From positions 23,679,681 to 23,743,680 of the forward strand of contig NC_135552.1 of assembly GCF_964340395.1 (NCBI RefSeq): DNA of 64,000 nucleotides, written 5' to 3'. Each line of letters begins with the position of its first letter. The first letter of the stretch is position 1. The stretch is from Glandiceps talaboti (taxonomy: Eukaryota > Hemichordata > Enteropneusta > Spengelidae). A program made the position numbers and the translations under genes. Under the pieces are notes generated by a model. The model saw nothing but the letters and a program-made list of their open reading frames with translations, searched no databases and had not been told where the DNA came from. Of the stretch, positions 1 through 13,700 are shown piece by piece.

Positions 1-85
1 GGTAGGATGACAAATAGACAACTACTATATACTGATTTATAATACACCCAAAGATAACACAAGTATTTGCTATCCCATATTTCAG

Positions 86-2360
86 GTCTGAATGCCATCC
101 TCCTACGCATCGACTTAGTCAATGGTATACTGGCACCAATCTTCATTGGATGGGTGATGGCCTTTGGGTCTATGCTAGCTGGTGCTTTGGTAATGGCAGG
201 GTGGAATTTACTTGCTGGACTTCTGGAGTATTATCTTATGTGGAAAGTTTACTCAGCAGTGCCTGCTTTGAGTGTCAAGAAAAAGAAAACTTTTTCACAT
301 GGTAAAATATTTCAATTCCTTGAATAATGAGAAAATGGGAAATTATGTAGAAATGAGTACAGTACAGTATAATATAGCACAGTACAGTACAGTACAATAC
401 AGTACAGTATAATATAGTATGTCCATAACACATAAATACAGCACAGGGCAGCACAGCACAGCAGAGTACAATGGAGTACAAACACTTGCAATACAATACA
501 ATACAGTACAGTGCAATACAGTATAGTACAGTACAAAACGCTTGCTGTAAAGTCATTGTTTGATATATTTACAATGAACACTTTATACATATTTCCTTGC
601 TTTCCTCTAAAAGTCAGGTATACATTCCATGGAAGGAATATGGCTTATTACTCCTCACAGCAAACAGTGGTCTGGTATGGGCATACTTTGGACACTAATA
701 TAACAATCCTGCATGGTCTGGGCAAATACTCCAACAATCTTCCAACTTCAATAAGTACCGGTACCCTTTTTCTTACACAACTATACCATGTTTCATTGAA
801 AATACATAATAGTTCATTTTATGTTAACATCAATGAAACATTATTTCAACTTGTATCTCTTATCAGAATCCAATTATGCAGAAGTGAATGGTAATATAGC
901 TGATGAACATGAGGAATCGGAGATGGTGAACCCTGCTGATAGAATGTTTTCTGTTGGAAGTGACAGCGAGTCTAGTGATGCAGAGATCAATGTTTCAAGG
1001 GAAGACCTCAGTAGAGGAAGACAACAAGAAAATAATGCAAAGCTACATGGACAAGACATCAAACTAAAATCCATCAAAGACGAGAGGGAATTGAAAAAAG
1101 AACGGTGGCAAAATGTGAGGACATTGTTCGGTTGTTGCATCAAGTTTGGTAAAGGATGGCGGACATACATCAGTTACAAAGTGTGTATGGCTGGATTTGG
1201 TTCAGCACTTCTTTACTTGAATGTGTTGGGTTTCAGTGCAGTATCAACTGGCTATGCCTACTCACAGGGAGTGGGTGCATGGATACTTGGTATGCTGTTA
1301 GCGGGTGGATCAATTGCGGGCATATTAGGAACAATACTATTTCCTTTCCTGAGAAAGAAAATAGGTCTTGAAAGGACTGGCCTGTGGGCAATCACTGGTG
1401 AAATCCTATGTCTGTCATTGTGTGTTGTCTCTGTGTGGGCTCCTGGAAGTCCATTAGATTTACATCACAGATACCCCGTAGAGTCAAATGTTACAGACAG
1501 TCCGCTGACATCAACAACGCTGCTGCCTGCCGAAGATTTCACTGCTACCCAGGCCAATTTTACCACAGAGAAACTAGTGACACCAGAGTCATCACTCTAC
1601 ACAACTGACTCATATGTTTCTATAACTTTGCTATTCACTGGAATAATAACCTCAAGAATAGGTAAGTGTTGCACATGTTGATCTCTGATTTGCTATATTA
1701 AGTAGATTTCTATCGCCCTTGGCAACATAGAACAAACGTGTCATGTTATTGTGTCATGTTTACCAATTTATTTCAACTGAACATTTTAAATTCAATCATC
1801 ACCAATAAAATTAGCTGAACTACAAAAGTGGTCTTATAGCAGCTAGCTACTAAACTGGTAATATCAATCCACTCTATTTGTTTACCCTTTTATTTTTTAA
1901 GTTTACAGTAAAACACATTCCCTCTGTCATGTGATTGAGGGACTGTGTTGTAAAGTGTACAAGCATATCTCTTGTTACATAGATAACATAAATCAACATC
2001 TCACGTTTACCTTTCTTCATAGGACTCTGGTTATTTGATTTGACGATGACTCAACTATTCCAAGAGAACATTCTGGAAACCCAGCGAGGCGTGATAAATG
2101 GTGTTCAGAATTCCCTGAATGGTCTAATGGACATGCTTCATTATATCTTGGTGATTATAGCACCACACCCATGGACATTTGGTCTACTAGTTCTTCTATC
2201 TTTTATGTTTGTCTGTCTTGGTGGTGGACTTTACGCAGTGTATTCATACAGAGTTCGTGGTCACTTGTGTCACTTTGAGAAATGTGGAATATCTCGTAGG
2301 AGGGGTGCAAGCAATGGTTATACGCAACCAGAAGTACCAATCAGTGGAACTGATGTCTAA
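86..2360 (+). CDS. SLC40A1: Ferroportin (iron exporter), 3' part of gene
   Basis: Ferroportin exports ferrous iron across the plasma membrane. Three exons are visible: 86-301, 867-1661 and 2023-2360; the 5' exons lie before the window. All junctions are phase 1 with AG acceptors and GTAAAA/GTAAGT donors. Together they encode about 449 C-terminal residues (human protein about 571). Family matches include a WNL...EY..LWKVY helix, an acidic serine-rich intracellular loop followed by a Lys-rich stretch, the TM7 segment VLGFSAVSTGYAYSQG, a PGSPLDL turn, a Thr/Ser-rich extracellular loop, and GVINGVQNSLN with MLHYILVI near the C-terminus. In TM7 the vertebrate Asp-Cys pair (human D325-C326) is replaced by Ser-Ala, while the His of the MLH motif (human H507 region) is kept. 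Identification is secure; the upstream start is not visible. Confidence 0.96.
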
Positions 2361-3974
2361 CAAAGTGGAATTTATAGAAACTTTTGATATGTCTTACAAA
2401 CCCGAAACGTAGATGCAACACAACTTTATTTTGTCATGAACTTTCTATGGCAGTATGTGACACAAACATTCAGTATTAAACTTTTTGGTATGCGAAAATT
2501 TTATCAGTTTATATAATTGATGCAAATAATTTTGATATCATGAAAGTACCAGTGCAGGTTTAACATTTAAATGAAGCAGACATATACATATACACGGGTA
2601 TACCACACATTATTAATTTTGTGTCTTCAACAGAATTGGACACTGCAATGAAAAAATGTCAATATCAGTACACCATTAAAATAGCCTAATTAATTATTAA
2701 GTCTCAATCTGCTACTACGCCCTCTAATGGCAGCAAATGAACAAGGCTACAGGTTCTTGTCGAAGGCTTTCGTAAACACTTCTGTATTTGCAATGGTGTG
2801 AAATTTTTTTTTTTTTAAATTTACAAAATAATGAAGTCTTTGATGTAAAAGAATGTAATTTCACACTTTTTACTCACATTCTTTACATTTTTTTGCAATG
2901 AACCAGATCTATAGGTGAATAATATTGGTTTCCATAACAACAACAAAAGAAAATCAGCATTACTTTTGTACACAATCAAAGATGTTTTCAGTTTATAAGT
3001 TAGTGCATGGCCCTTCCAAGTCTATGGTTAGTACTATTGTTGTCACATTTCCTGTTAGATCTTTGTTCAGTGTAGTCTATAGTATTTTTCACTGACATAT
3101 GTACAGTGGATTATATAACTTTGGGGGCCCATGGAGTACAGCAGACCACTTGTGTTTGGTATGACAAATTTTGTTCATATTTAGTGGGTCTAACACTTCA
3201 GGTCAAGTACATGTATTTTACTGTTATAAGTAGAAAGTACACAAGCCACTAACCTAACAGTCACTGCCCAAGTGACAAGTTCAAGTTTTTTTTTGTACAG
3301 CTAGGCCACCATTCTACATTCTGCATGACTGAAAATGAGGGGTGGTACTATATGATTAAATTCGTTTATCTTATCATATTTTTATATCTACTGAGTCTGT
3401 CCTCTGTTTCTTGGCATATACATCAGATACTGGCCTCCCTCCCAAAACTGGAATTCACATTACCTGACATTTTTAATGCAAGAGGTCACAAGATCAAGCA
3501 TTTAGATATGAAATGAATCAAGCCTCTAATTTGCTTTCTGCTTTGACGTCACTGACATTAAAATTGTCGACTTACATTAAACTACCATTTTGAGAGCACA
3601 ATGACATGTGGGCTAACCTCTTATCATTTCACACAGTTACTCAGACTGACTCATAAAACTGAGTTAACAGTATTTTACATGATATGCCATGATAAGTATG
3701 TACAGATCAATACATCTATCAGTCTATTTAGCTGACGTAATTGACCAATCCATTGGCGTTTGAAGTATAGAGAGTAATATGATATTATTTCAGTCACTGA
3801 AAATCGTTGGTATTGTGTGAGTTTATCAGTAGCATGCTCTGTTAGCATATCAAAAGAAACTGCACATACCTGATAGCATGTAGCTGACACACCGTACAGC
3901 CACTTTGGTAATAACATGAAATAAAGAATCCCTGACAAGAGTTTCTTTCTTTGAAATGTCGTAATCATTACTGG
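2361..3974. other. Convergent 3' intergenic region between SLC40A1 and WDR75
   Basis: No coding region can be supported here. It should hold the SLC40A1 3' UTR; an ATTAAA hexamer lies at 2475-2480. CAGTGN hexamers were checked for an iron-responsive element but do not have a pairable upper stem. Confidence 0.6.
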
Positions 3975-3996
3975 TTTATTCTATATAGTGTTTATT
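3975..3996 (-). terminator. WDR75 polyadenylation hexamers
   Basis: Two AATAAA hexamers on the minus strand (3996-3991 and 3980-3975) lie 6-30 nt downstream of the WDR75 stop codon, implying a very short 3' UTR. Confidence 0.6.
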
Positions 3997-4001
3997 ACAT
4001 C

Positions 4002-7000
4002 TTACTGTAAATCAACTTTTAACCATGAATAATTTTCAGATGATATTTTTGACAAAGTTTTGGCATCAGCAGCAGTAGTAGTACTAATGCCTATGGTGCT
4101 AGCATGATCTTCAGTACTCCTGCTTTTGTCTGAATGTGAAACACTCACTGCTGTCGTCTCCTCGACCTCCATGTCTGAGTCGTCTGAATCACTGTGTTGG
4201 CTTTCTCTTTCCTCATCTGATGTATCTTCTTTGTCTATTCTGTGTATAACAAAGAAATTTAAAAAAAGACAAGTTTTAGAAAAATATAGAACTTCACCTT
4301 ACATATCTTATGTCAGCAGAATAATATATTCAAGTTGATATATGAAGGGAATAGGCACTCAGGACTCATGAATATTCAGTGTCCAACTTGAATACATTAT
4401 TTCTGCTGACTCCCATGATGCAATAGCCTATAGCAGAGATACCCTATCACAAGATCAACTTGATGTTTCTCTGAATTCGCAAATAATTGTAAGTGATGTA
4501 ACATCGTGAAATGACTCTCCACAACCCACAGGTTATGAAAATGTCTCTATTTCATGTTCCCGTTTACTTAATCGATCCTCAGACCACTAAATTAGGGGGT
4601 CTTACTACAAGACTCTGTCCCTCTAAAGACCACTAAATTAGGGGGTCTGAGATCGATCTTATATTGTGGTCCCATAACCTTTGATGTACAAGGTTCCATG
4701 GCTCCACATGGCAAGTCAACATACTTTAAACCTTACTGGAAAACAAAACACGTTAAATCAAGTAGTGACTAAAATGCCTCTTTTTGTATATAAACAGTGC
4801 ACTTAGTAATTCGTAAAAATTAGTCTTTGAGAATTAGTTGAAGGCTGTAAAATTGCAAAATTTTATGGTAGTGAAAATTCATAGGTTTACAGTATTGTAT
4901 GTCCAGAATTATGTTGAAGTATCAATTGAACTGATACTGTAGACAAATGTTGTGATCTTGGTACAGATGAGTGATTTTGAGCTCTGATATATATAGTTCA
5001 ACATTTGCAAGGTGAAATGTATTATTATAAATACATACCTATCTGTGTGAGATCTAGAAATGAGCAGAATCTTCATGAAGGAATTGCATAGAGAGCTGAC
5101 TGGTGGAAGTACATGGGCTGGAGTGTTCAGCATCTGAAAATGAATAGAATACCACACGTTACTGACTGGAACACATTCAAGATCAGCTAAGCTAACACAC
5201 TGAAATATATTACTACTCAGAAACTGAAAATTATTGAGAGTAATCACAAATGTTCCCTACTTTTCTTTTAAAAAAATGTATGCAGAATTGAAAAATACTC
5301 ATTCTCACAAACTGCATATACATGTATTTGCATATGCAAACTAAATGAATGTCCTTACAGTGCCTTCCTTATCTAGCTGCTAGACAATTGGACTAACCTT
5401 CTTACTTTAAAGGTGACCAAAGGTTGCCACTGAGGGCGCTAACTGCTGTGCCAGGCTAGGGGTACCCATCACCTTTAGTTTGCAACCCCAAAAGTGTCGA
5501 TCCAAGGTCTTACTACAAGACTCTGTCCCTCTAAGAAAATTTGACATGCCACTGACAGAGCAATTTGTGTTGATCAAATTTTGGTGTTCCCCTATCCTTT
5601 CCTATCTGGTGGCTCAGAATAAATCCATGTTTTTAATCAGTTATCATCTAATGACTAAAAAAATTATTTTAATAAACATATTACTACAACCCTATAAATA
5701 ATATTCTGGTATCTTTCTTAAAACTCTAAGAGTCTCCTTGTACTCACCTCTTTAACAGCAGTTGTATTAGGAGTTCCATGTAATCGGACATCAGTTTTTT
5801 TACTAGATTGTTTCACCTCAGTCTTCTCTAGGAATATAGAGAATGGTGTCTGTGGTAGATTCTCTTGTAGTTGTCTCTGTTAGAAAATAAGCAATCAATC
5901 TCATCACATTTTTGACACAAAAAATATCTGCAATGGTAGATTAAATAGACAAGTGATAGATCTACGGTCAAAATAGGAATGTATACAATCTTGATTTTCG
6001 ATTACAAAATAATTGTCATCTGAATGTTTTTCATGATTTGATGTTTTCAACTTTCACACATCTAGGATTCCATTCTTTGGTCACATGATTCAGTGACGAG
6101 TCATGTAACCAACCCAGAACATTAAGGCAGGTGAACATGCAAACCCACAGGTGTGGATGAAATTTTCAGTTTACTTTCACTAAATATCAAAATTGTGTGT
6201 AGTGTCTCAACGGTTTTCAATATCAATGCTGGGATGGTAACCTACACAAATGAGCTTGCATCAATATGATTTGACGCAAAAAAAAAATTTTTCTAAATGT
6301 GAGAAATCAGCGATCTATGAGAGACAATGTTAACAGTATAATGATCACAATACATGATTTACACTTACTGCTGTCATTTCTCGTTGTCTTTCATTTTCCA
6401 AGAACTCTTCCTCACTCTTTAATGTCAGAATTGTCTGATCAATATTCATGAGATACAGCTGTGAATTCCGTTGCCATGGTAACGCATCTTCATCTGTGTT
6501 CCTCTCATCATGTGGTACAAATACAGCAGCTTTGATACATGCCTTGTCTATCTGATAATTGTATTTAGGATTCTGCTCACTGGGATTGAAGACGAACACT
6601 GATGACAAAAAAAACCCCATAAAATTTACATCTACTTCCGGTATATATGAGTTATCGTTAACTAATGCAAGTTTTTCATGTGGTTGTTTTCTCCGTGTAA
6701 GACTTTTCCGTCACATACATTTTTTTAATTTCATACAATAATTGATTTCTTTTTGACAGTTTCTGTATCAATTCATCCATCTTCATCATCAGGTCACTAA
6801 CTATGTTTATAATTCTTCCTGATACATTCCTTACAAAATTTATGTACCATGTTTTTAAAGTATTGTTTACTGAGTTATTCTCACCTACAATTATATTTTT
6901 TTATGAAAAATTCAAATTGGATGTACACCAACCAGCTAAAAAAAGTGAGTTTGAGTTATAGATGCATTTGTAACAGTGTTTAGATATACATGTACCTTGA

Positions 7001-10000
7001 TATCAAACTGTACACAGGTATGACCTGTATGCAGAGATATACTGACATGTACTTAGTACACAGGTATGACCTGTATGCAGAGATATACTGACATGTACTT
7101 AGTACACAGGTATGTCTGTATGCAGAGATATACTGACATGTACTTAGTACACAAGTATGTCTGTATGCAGAGATATACTGACATGTACTTAGTACACAGG
7201 TATGTCCTGTATGCAGAGATATACTGACATGTACTTAGTACACAGGTATGTCTGTATGCAGAGATATACTGACATGTACTTAGTACACAAGTATGTCTGT
7301 ATGCAGAGATATACTGACATGTACTTAGTACACAGGTATGTCCTGTATGCAGAGATATACTGACATGTACTTAGTACACAGGTATGTCTGTATGCAGTGA
7401 TATACTGACATGTACTTAGTACACAGGTATGTCCTGTATGCAGAGATATACTGACATTTACTTAGTACACAAGTATGTCTGTATGCAGAGATATACTGAC
7501 ATGTACTTAGTGCACAAGTATGTCTGTATGCAGTGATATACTGACATGTACTTAGTACACAAGAACGTCCTGTATCAATATTCCGAGATATACTGACCTT
7601 CAGAATTCTTTGTGACGGCAGCAAAATACTCTGTTAAAGGATCTTTCACCAGTGTTACAAGTTGTAAAGCAACTGTCCAGTGTACTGCAAGAGGTATAAT
7701 TATAAGAAACTTTTACAGAGCAGTATTTGTAAGTCTGAATAAAAGTTTGATCATTTCATTCAAGTTTGTAAGATTTTAAGATAGAATGGTTGTATTACCA
7801 AATGCTGACAAACCATGGTTGTTAGAGTATCTGACCCTAGACACTCACTTTTTAAAAGTCACGTCACTTGATATTTGTCAAATGGCCATGAACTATGGGA
7901 ATTTTAATGCAGAAGCTGTCCTAAGTTTTTTTCTAAGTTTCTGAATTTGAGTATAAACCTTGGTGCAAAACATGGGGACCTTGTATGCCTAAAATCACTG
8001 ATGGGAGTGTATACCTACATGGGGACCTTGTATGCCAGACAGGAGTATGAATGGCATTCCATGTTGTTGATCCCCCCCAACAGAAATGAGATAATTTCTA
8101 GAATTCTGAATTATTCATACCTGTACATGTTAGGAGATTCCACACTGTCATGTACTTATCAGAGGCAGACACTAAATATTGTGATGACACTGCATTACCA
8201 AAGTGAAGATATCTACAAAGTAATCATTCACATACATAGTCAAACACTAATTGAAATGAATGGTGTTAATTTTCAAATGTGGTTGTGGGTCTATACACAA
8301 TGTGCATGACTAAAAAGACAAAATACACACCATTAGAAGTGGTGATGGGTGTGATAGATTACAATTATGCAAAAATATAATATTGACAGAGATAGAATTG
8401 TCATCATCCACTTCCCTTTTTACCTCAATTTTAATCTACTCAGTTCCTGGACTAAAGTACATGCATTACTACTACATACCTGATTGTATTTGTTTTCTCT
8501 ACAGGTTGTGAAAGTACGGTTTTCAAATCATTTGTTGTTGGGTCCCAGAGAGTGATTGCGTGTGTAAAAGCAACAGCCAGCAGAGACCCGTCTGATGAAA
8601 AGGCAGCATTGTCAGCTGGCTGGTCATGATAAAAACCAACTGACTGACAGTTCCAACAAACATTCTTACCTGCAATGGAACACATACAGGGTTTACATTT
8701 TGTTATATCAAATCAAAGTATATATGCGATAGAAAAGCCTTGAATTGGTGGTATGCATTGCATGAAATACGTTCTACATTTCTCTAGATGAAATACTTAA
8801 AATATCTTAACTTAATATGCCATATTATAATTACATATTTACGTATAACTACTTACACTGCTTCCGAACAGCACCCCTAGTGGCTACACTACAAATTCTT
8901 TTGTCTTTCTGATTACCGGAATACCACGATGGGAGCTGTTTTTTCAGTGTTTTTGTTACATGTAAAGGTGGTAACAGGGGTGGTAAGCAGGTAAAATCTA
9001 CCTGAGTTCCCCTAATATTTTACTGGGTTCCTCACCAAAATTAATATGGTACAATGTTATTGAAAACTATGCCAGTTTTACCAAATATATTTCCCTTTCT
9101 GTTACTAGGGTTCTCCAACCTTTAGCTAACACACAGTGTTTGGTGTTGCCTAGTAAATTACCCATGGAGGGTTTTAAGCCAAGGATTGAACTCTGAACTC
9201 TGTAATCATTGATTAACCAACTGTATATATAATTAGTTAACAAAATGAACTTACGATAGATATCTGAGTCATCAACCAGAGTCCAAAGTTTGAATTTACC
9301 ATCCTGACTAGCAGTGACAGCCATTGGTGTGCAATCCACTTTGTTGTTGTATGGCTTCATACAAAGTGCATTGACCTTGTCTTGGTGTGGCAGCTCTACG
9401 CAGGTGTTTAACACAAAACTAAAAATGCACAAATTATTAGAAGTAAATGACAGTGAATCATTTGGAAAGTCATTGAAAGAAGACTTTGTGAAAATCTATT
9501 TACCAGTGTACCCTCTAAAAGTCAAGATAATGTGCCACCAATGCATACAATGTTTAGTGTCACACCAATATTTGATATTCTCTTACCTCTTACTATGTAG
9601 TGATTCACAAGAAATCCCAGTTTATCTCATTTTGACTTACAACAACAAACTTAGATATCATTAGAAGGGACACTGATGTGTGCTAGTTATTTATTTTGTT
9701 AGCGTCTCTATTCTGCATAAATATATCAAATTGAAAAATTCAACTACTTTTTGTGCAAATGCTGAACTTCTTGAAATACAATACTTTGCTGTCCTGGTTG
9801 GCTTCAAAAACATCCTAACATGCCCCCTTCTGTTATAAGCATAAAAGAACAGACTACAAACTCTGCAAGCCCCCTCCACCAACCCCCAATACCCCCCCCC
9901 CACCCACCCCCACCCCTCAATCCCCAGCCTGTGGTTGTAAAGTGCACTGACCTTTGTTTTTTTCCACTCCATTGCCAAAACTTCAACTTCATTTCCATAG

Positions 10001-10665
10001 ATGTTTCGCCATCATCTCTTCTTTCTATAGTTACCAACCAATCACCATTGCTGTCAAATGCTGCATTCTCTATCTCTGTATGAACCAAAGGTTTCTCCAA
10101 GTTTTCAGGTGATATGTAGTTTTGGCACACTATGTCAAGCTGTGGATAACAAAAGTCATATGAATGATTCTAATACAGTAACTTCATTTTGAATTATACA
10201 CTGCACTGGGATGCTATTCCAAAATTTGCACATTAAATTTTCATATGAAGTTTTTGTTGATTTCTAGTCGAAGGAATAAAAAGGATAGCACTGGTATTAG
10301 ATCCTCCCTTAAGGTGGCCATACGGATGAGGATTGGGGATTTATTTTGGATTTTTTAATTTTTATAAAAGAATTTTATCATAGCTTCCTATTTGAAAAAT
10401 CAATGTGTAACAACATATGCCAATAAATTGCAAAAGATTACTAAATGTGTAAAATGTTTGTTGTACATACAATAACAAACTTTTTTACACACTTTGCAGC
10501 TTTTTGCAATTTATTGAGTTACAAACACAGACTTGGTCTATGTGCTTCCACATTGATTTTTCAAATAGGAAGCTATGATAAAATTGTTTTATAAATTGAA
10601 AATCCAAAATAAATACCCAATCCTCATCGATATGGCCACTTTAAGGTAAGAAAACAGCAGCTGAT

Positions 10666-10702
<37 letters not shown>

Positions 10703-13700
10703 TTGTTTGAACACTGCTTTCCAAAATACAAAACAATATATGAAGGAAATAAAAGTATGCAAATGAATCGACCTACTTCATATCAAATTTTAATCAGACT
10801 GAGAAAGCTAATTTTTGTTGCATCCAAAATTTGACCATTGGTCAAAAAAAACATTCTTTTTAAGAAAAAAGATAACTTGAAAGAAATACTCCTATACCGA
10901 TGCAATACAACAGTGAAACATTTCAAGAAGTTATTAGTCGTGTTCTTTTAAAACATAAACATTAAAATAAAAAGTCGCATACTAAAAATTGCACTTACAT
11001 GATAGAGTTGTTTGTCCTTGTGCATAGAATAGAACTGTAAATGACCAGGTTTGCCATTCATAACAACTGACTTACTACGAGGGTCTACTAAGAATCCTGT
11101 CGGGAAACTTGCACTCATATGTTGATCTAAGAAGGTCCTTGTCAAACCCTGGAACGTTTGGATTATTTTACGGTTTGATATGACATGAATTGCTGAAAAT
11201 GAAAGGAACATATAAAATATTAAATCTTGCACGTAATTTTGTCATGAGTTGATGATAATAGTCAAATTAATCAATAACAGAAGTTTTTCACCTGTGATTG
11301 AAAGTAGGGTCACCACCCCACATCCCCACCCCCACCCCGAATAGCATGTGATCAACCTTCTGCACATACAAAATACATGGTGTTGTATGGAGATATGTGT
11401 GATGCATCTTACTAACTGGCTACAGGTCTTAGACTCTATTGAGTTGAAAGAGAGCACAGTACAAACAAAAGTCCTACCATTATCTTCATGGCTGGTTGCA
11501 ATGTGTGCCCCATCGCGTGAGCAGCTCACTTTCAGTATTGGAGCTCCTAGTCTAGGTAAGAAGTCTTTACGGTTTGTCTGATACTGCCACTGAACCACTG
11601 TACACTCATGGCCGACTGAGAAAATGTATGAACCTGCAAGAGAAAAGTCATTGCTTTATTGTACAGCACATCTTTTTGTCAAATTTCACAGCTTTATAGT
11701 TTTCCAAAATAATGAAAACAGATGATTTATTTCATGGATATGTTTATCTAGCCTTGTAGTAAGACCTTGGATCTGCACTTTGAGTGTTGCTGAATAAAGC
11801 TGAAAGCTCACGAATACCTCTGTATGGACGCAGCCTTCTGGCTAGCGCCCTCAGTGGCAACTTTCAGCAGAATTGGCAAACAGGTATTGCAGCGAGACTG
11901 ATGTTCCTTATGAGTTATTATCACATTATAATGGACTATGGACACAGCCATATGTAGAAATCTGATGTTGTACAGAATACTCTACAGAAAGATTTGTAAA
12001 AGTTCTGTCATTGTTATTGAATAGGTTTTATACTTAGAATCATGTAATCTCTGGTACTGTCATGATATTCTCACTTTCATTCCAAGTCTAAGTTTTATGC
12101 TATCAAAAATATATCTGTCTTGGATGTATCACACTATAGTCTTTCTTTTTTTTGTGTTAAGGAGATTATTTTTCTTCTTGTTTTTCAAAATACACGAATT
12201 CAATTATTTTCAGTATAAAGAAAGGTTACCTACAAATGTATAAGCTACTATAGCATAATAGAGGGCGCCCTTTACTTGAAACCTAAATCATTCAATTTGG
12301 TAGCTATGATAAAAACAAGAGTGTGCACAACTTACCCTCAGTACTGAAGCATACATCTTCTAATTTCAAAGCATGCCAATGGTTTTTATGTTTGGATACA
12401 TTCTTAGGAGAACCATGGAAATTTCTCCACAGATACAGCTGTCCTTGGCTGTCTCCTGTTGCTATGCAATACTCTGTCGGATGACAGGCAACGCAGCTGA
12501 ATGTACCACTTTGGTGATGGAAACTGCAAAATAGTTGACAAGAATAACAAAGTCTGAGAAATACATTTTACAATAATTCATACACAAAACAGGTAAATGT
12601 GACAATGTTGGTGGTGACTCTGACGAAATAGAATGTCTATTCTAAACAATAATCAAGACTTGAATTTAGCTTCTATGCTCAGTAGTCAGATGAACTTCAA
12701 CTGCTTTCAACTGATTTCATACTGCTGGTAATCATGATCCTGATGATACAATGTTCATACTCAAGTCAAATTATTGTCTTTGAGCAGAAAATATGGACAA
12801 CTTGTGTCTATATCACCAGGTTTTCACTGCTTTAAATCTCAAGTCAAAATGTTTCAAATCGCCAATTATTTTCCCATTTTACATAAATTAAGCTTGAAGA
12901 GGTATAATTATATTATTCCCCAATATTTTACTTCATTCAGCCAGCAAATACTCATGACCTAAGGGTTTGTTACAACTCATCTAGTGACTTGTAGTGACAA
13001 GGCCCCTTAGGTCATTCATATTTTCCTCAGCTGAACAGAGAAAATATTTGGAATAATATCTAAGTATGTGTCTATGTGCCCTGGAGTACATAAAGTCAAA
13101 ATAAAGATACCAATAAAACGGAAAAATCTTATCCATTGTAAATCCTTTCTTACCTCTTCTTATTAGGCTGATTAAAAAACTTGACAGTCAATTGTTGATT
13201 TGTAACAGATACTACATATTCACAATTCACTCCAAATGCTATTTTCTTCTGGTCTCTTTCAATACCTCTGATAACTTCACTCGTGTCTTGGATGTTGGCA
13301 ACTTTACTGGTTGTCTTTGGCAAATAGAAGGACTTCAGACAATGGTCATTTCTCCTGCTGTCTCTGTCTGGATCTAATACAATTGAGATAGAGGTAGTGG
13401 TACATCAAACATGTGTACATGTAGGGTTCTAAACTTTACAGTAGTAGATAACTATGTCTTTTGCACAATAATCTTGAAATTCATTTTATCAGATTTCCTC
13501 TATTTCACAACAACACAAGACTACCATTGCAGGTTCTTGATGTGTTAAGTATACTCTAGTATATGTACTTTGAAAGGAGAAAGACAAATTAATTTTACAC
13601 ATACCTTCTAAAACTGCAAAAAGTTTGTTACTACTTTTTGGTGAAAATACACAACTCACAGGCTGCAGAATGTCATAAGTCTGCGAAGGAAAATGAAAAA

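Noticed and set aside
275-590. Long minus-strand frames rich in Tyr, Cys, Leu
   Set aside because: They come from an AGTACAGTACAGT repeat in a ferroportin intron.
2545-3120. CAGTGC and CAGTGG hexamers after the ferroportin stop, as possible iron-responsive elements
   Set aside because: The bases on each side do not form the five-pair upper stem or the bulged C; vertebrate ferroportin IREs are also in the 5' UTR, outside this window.
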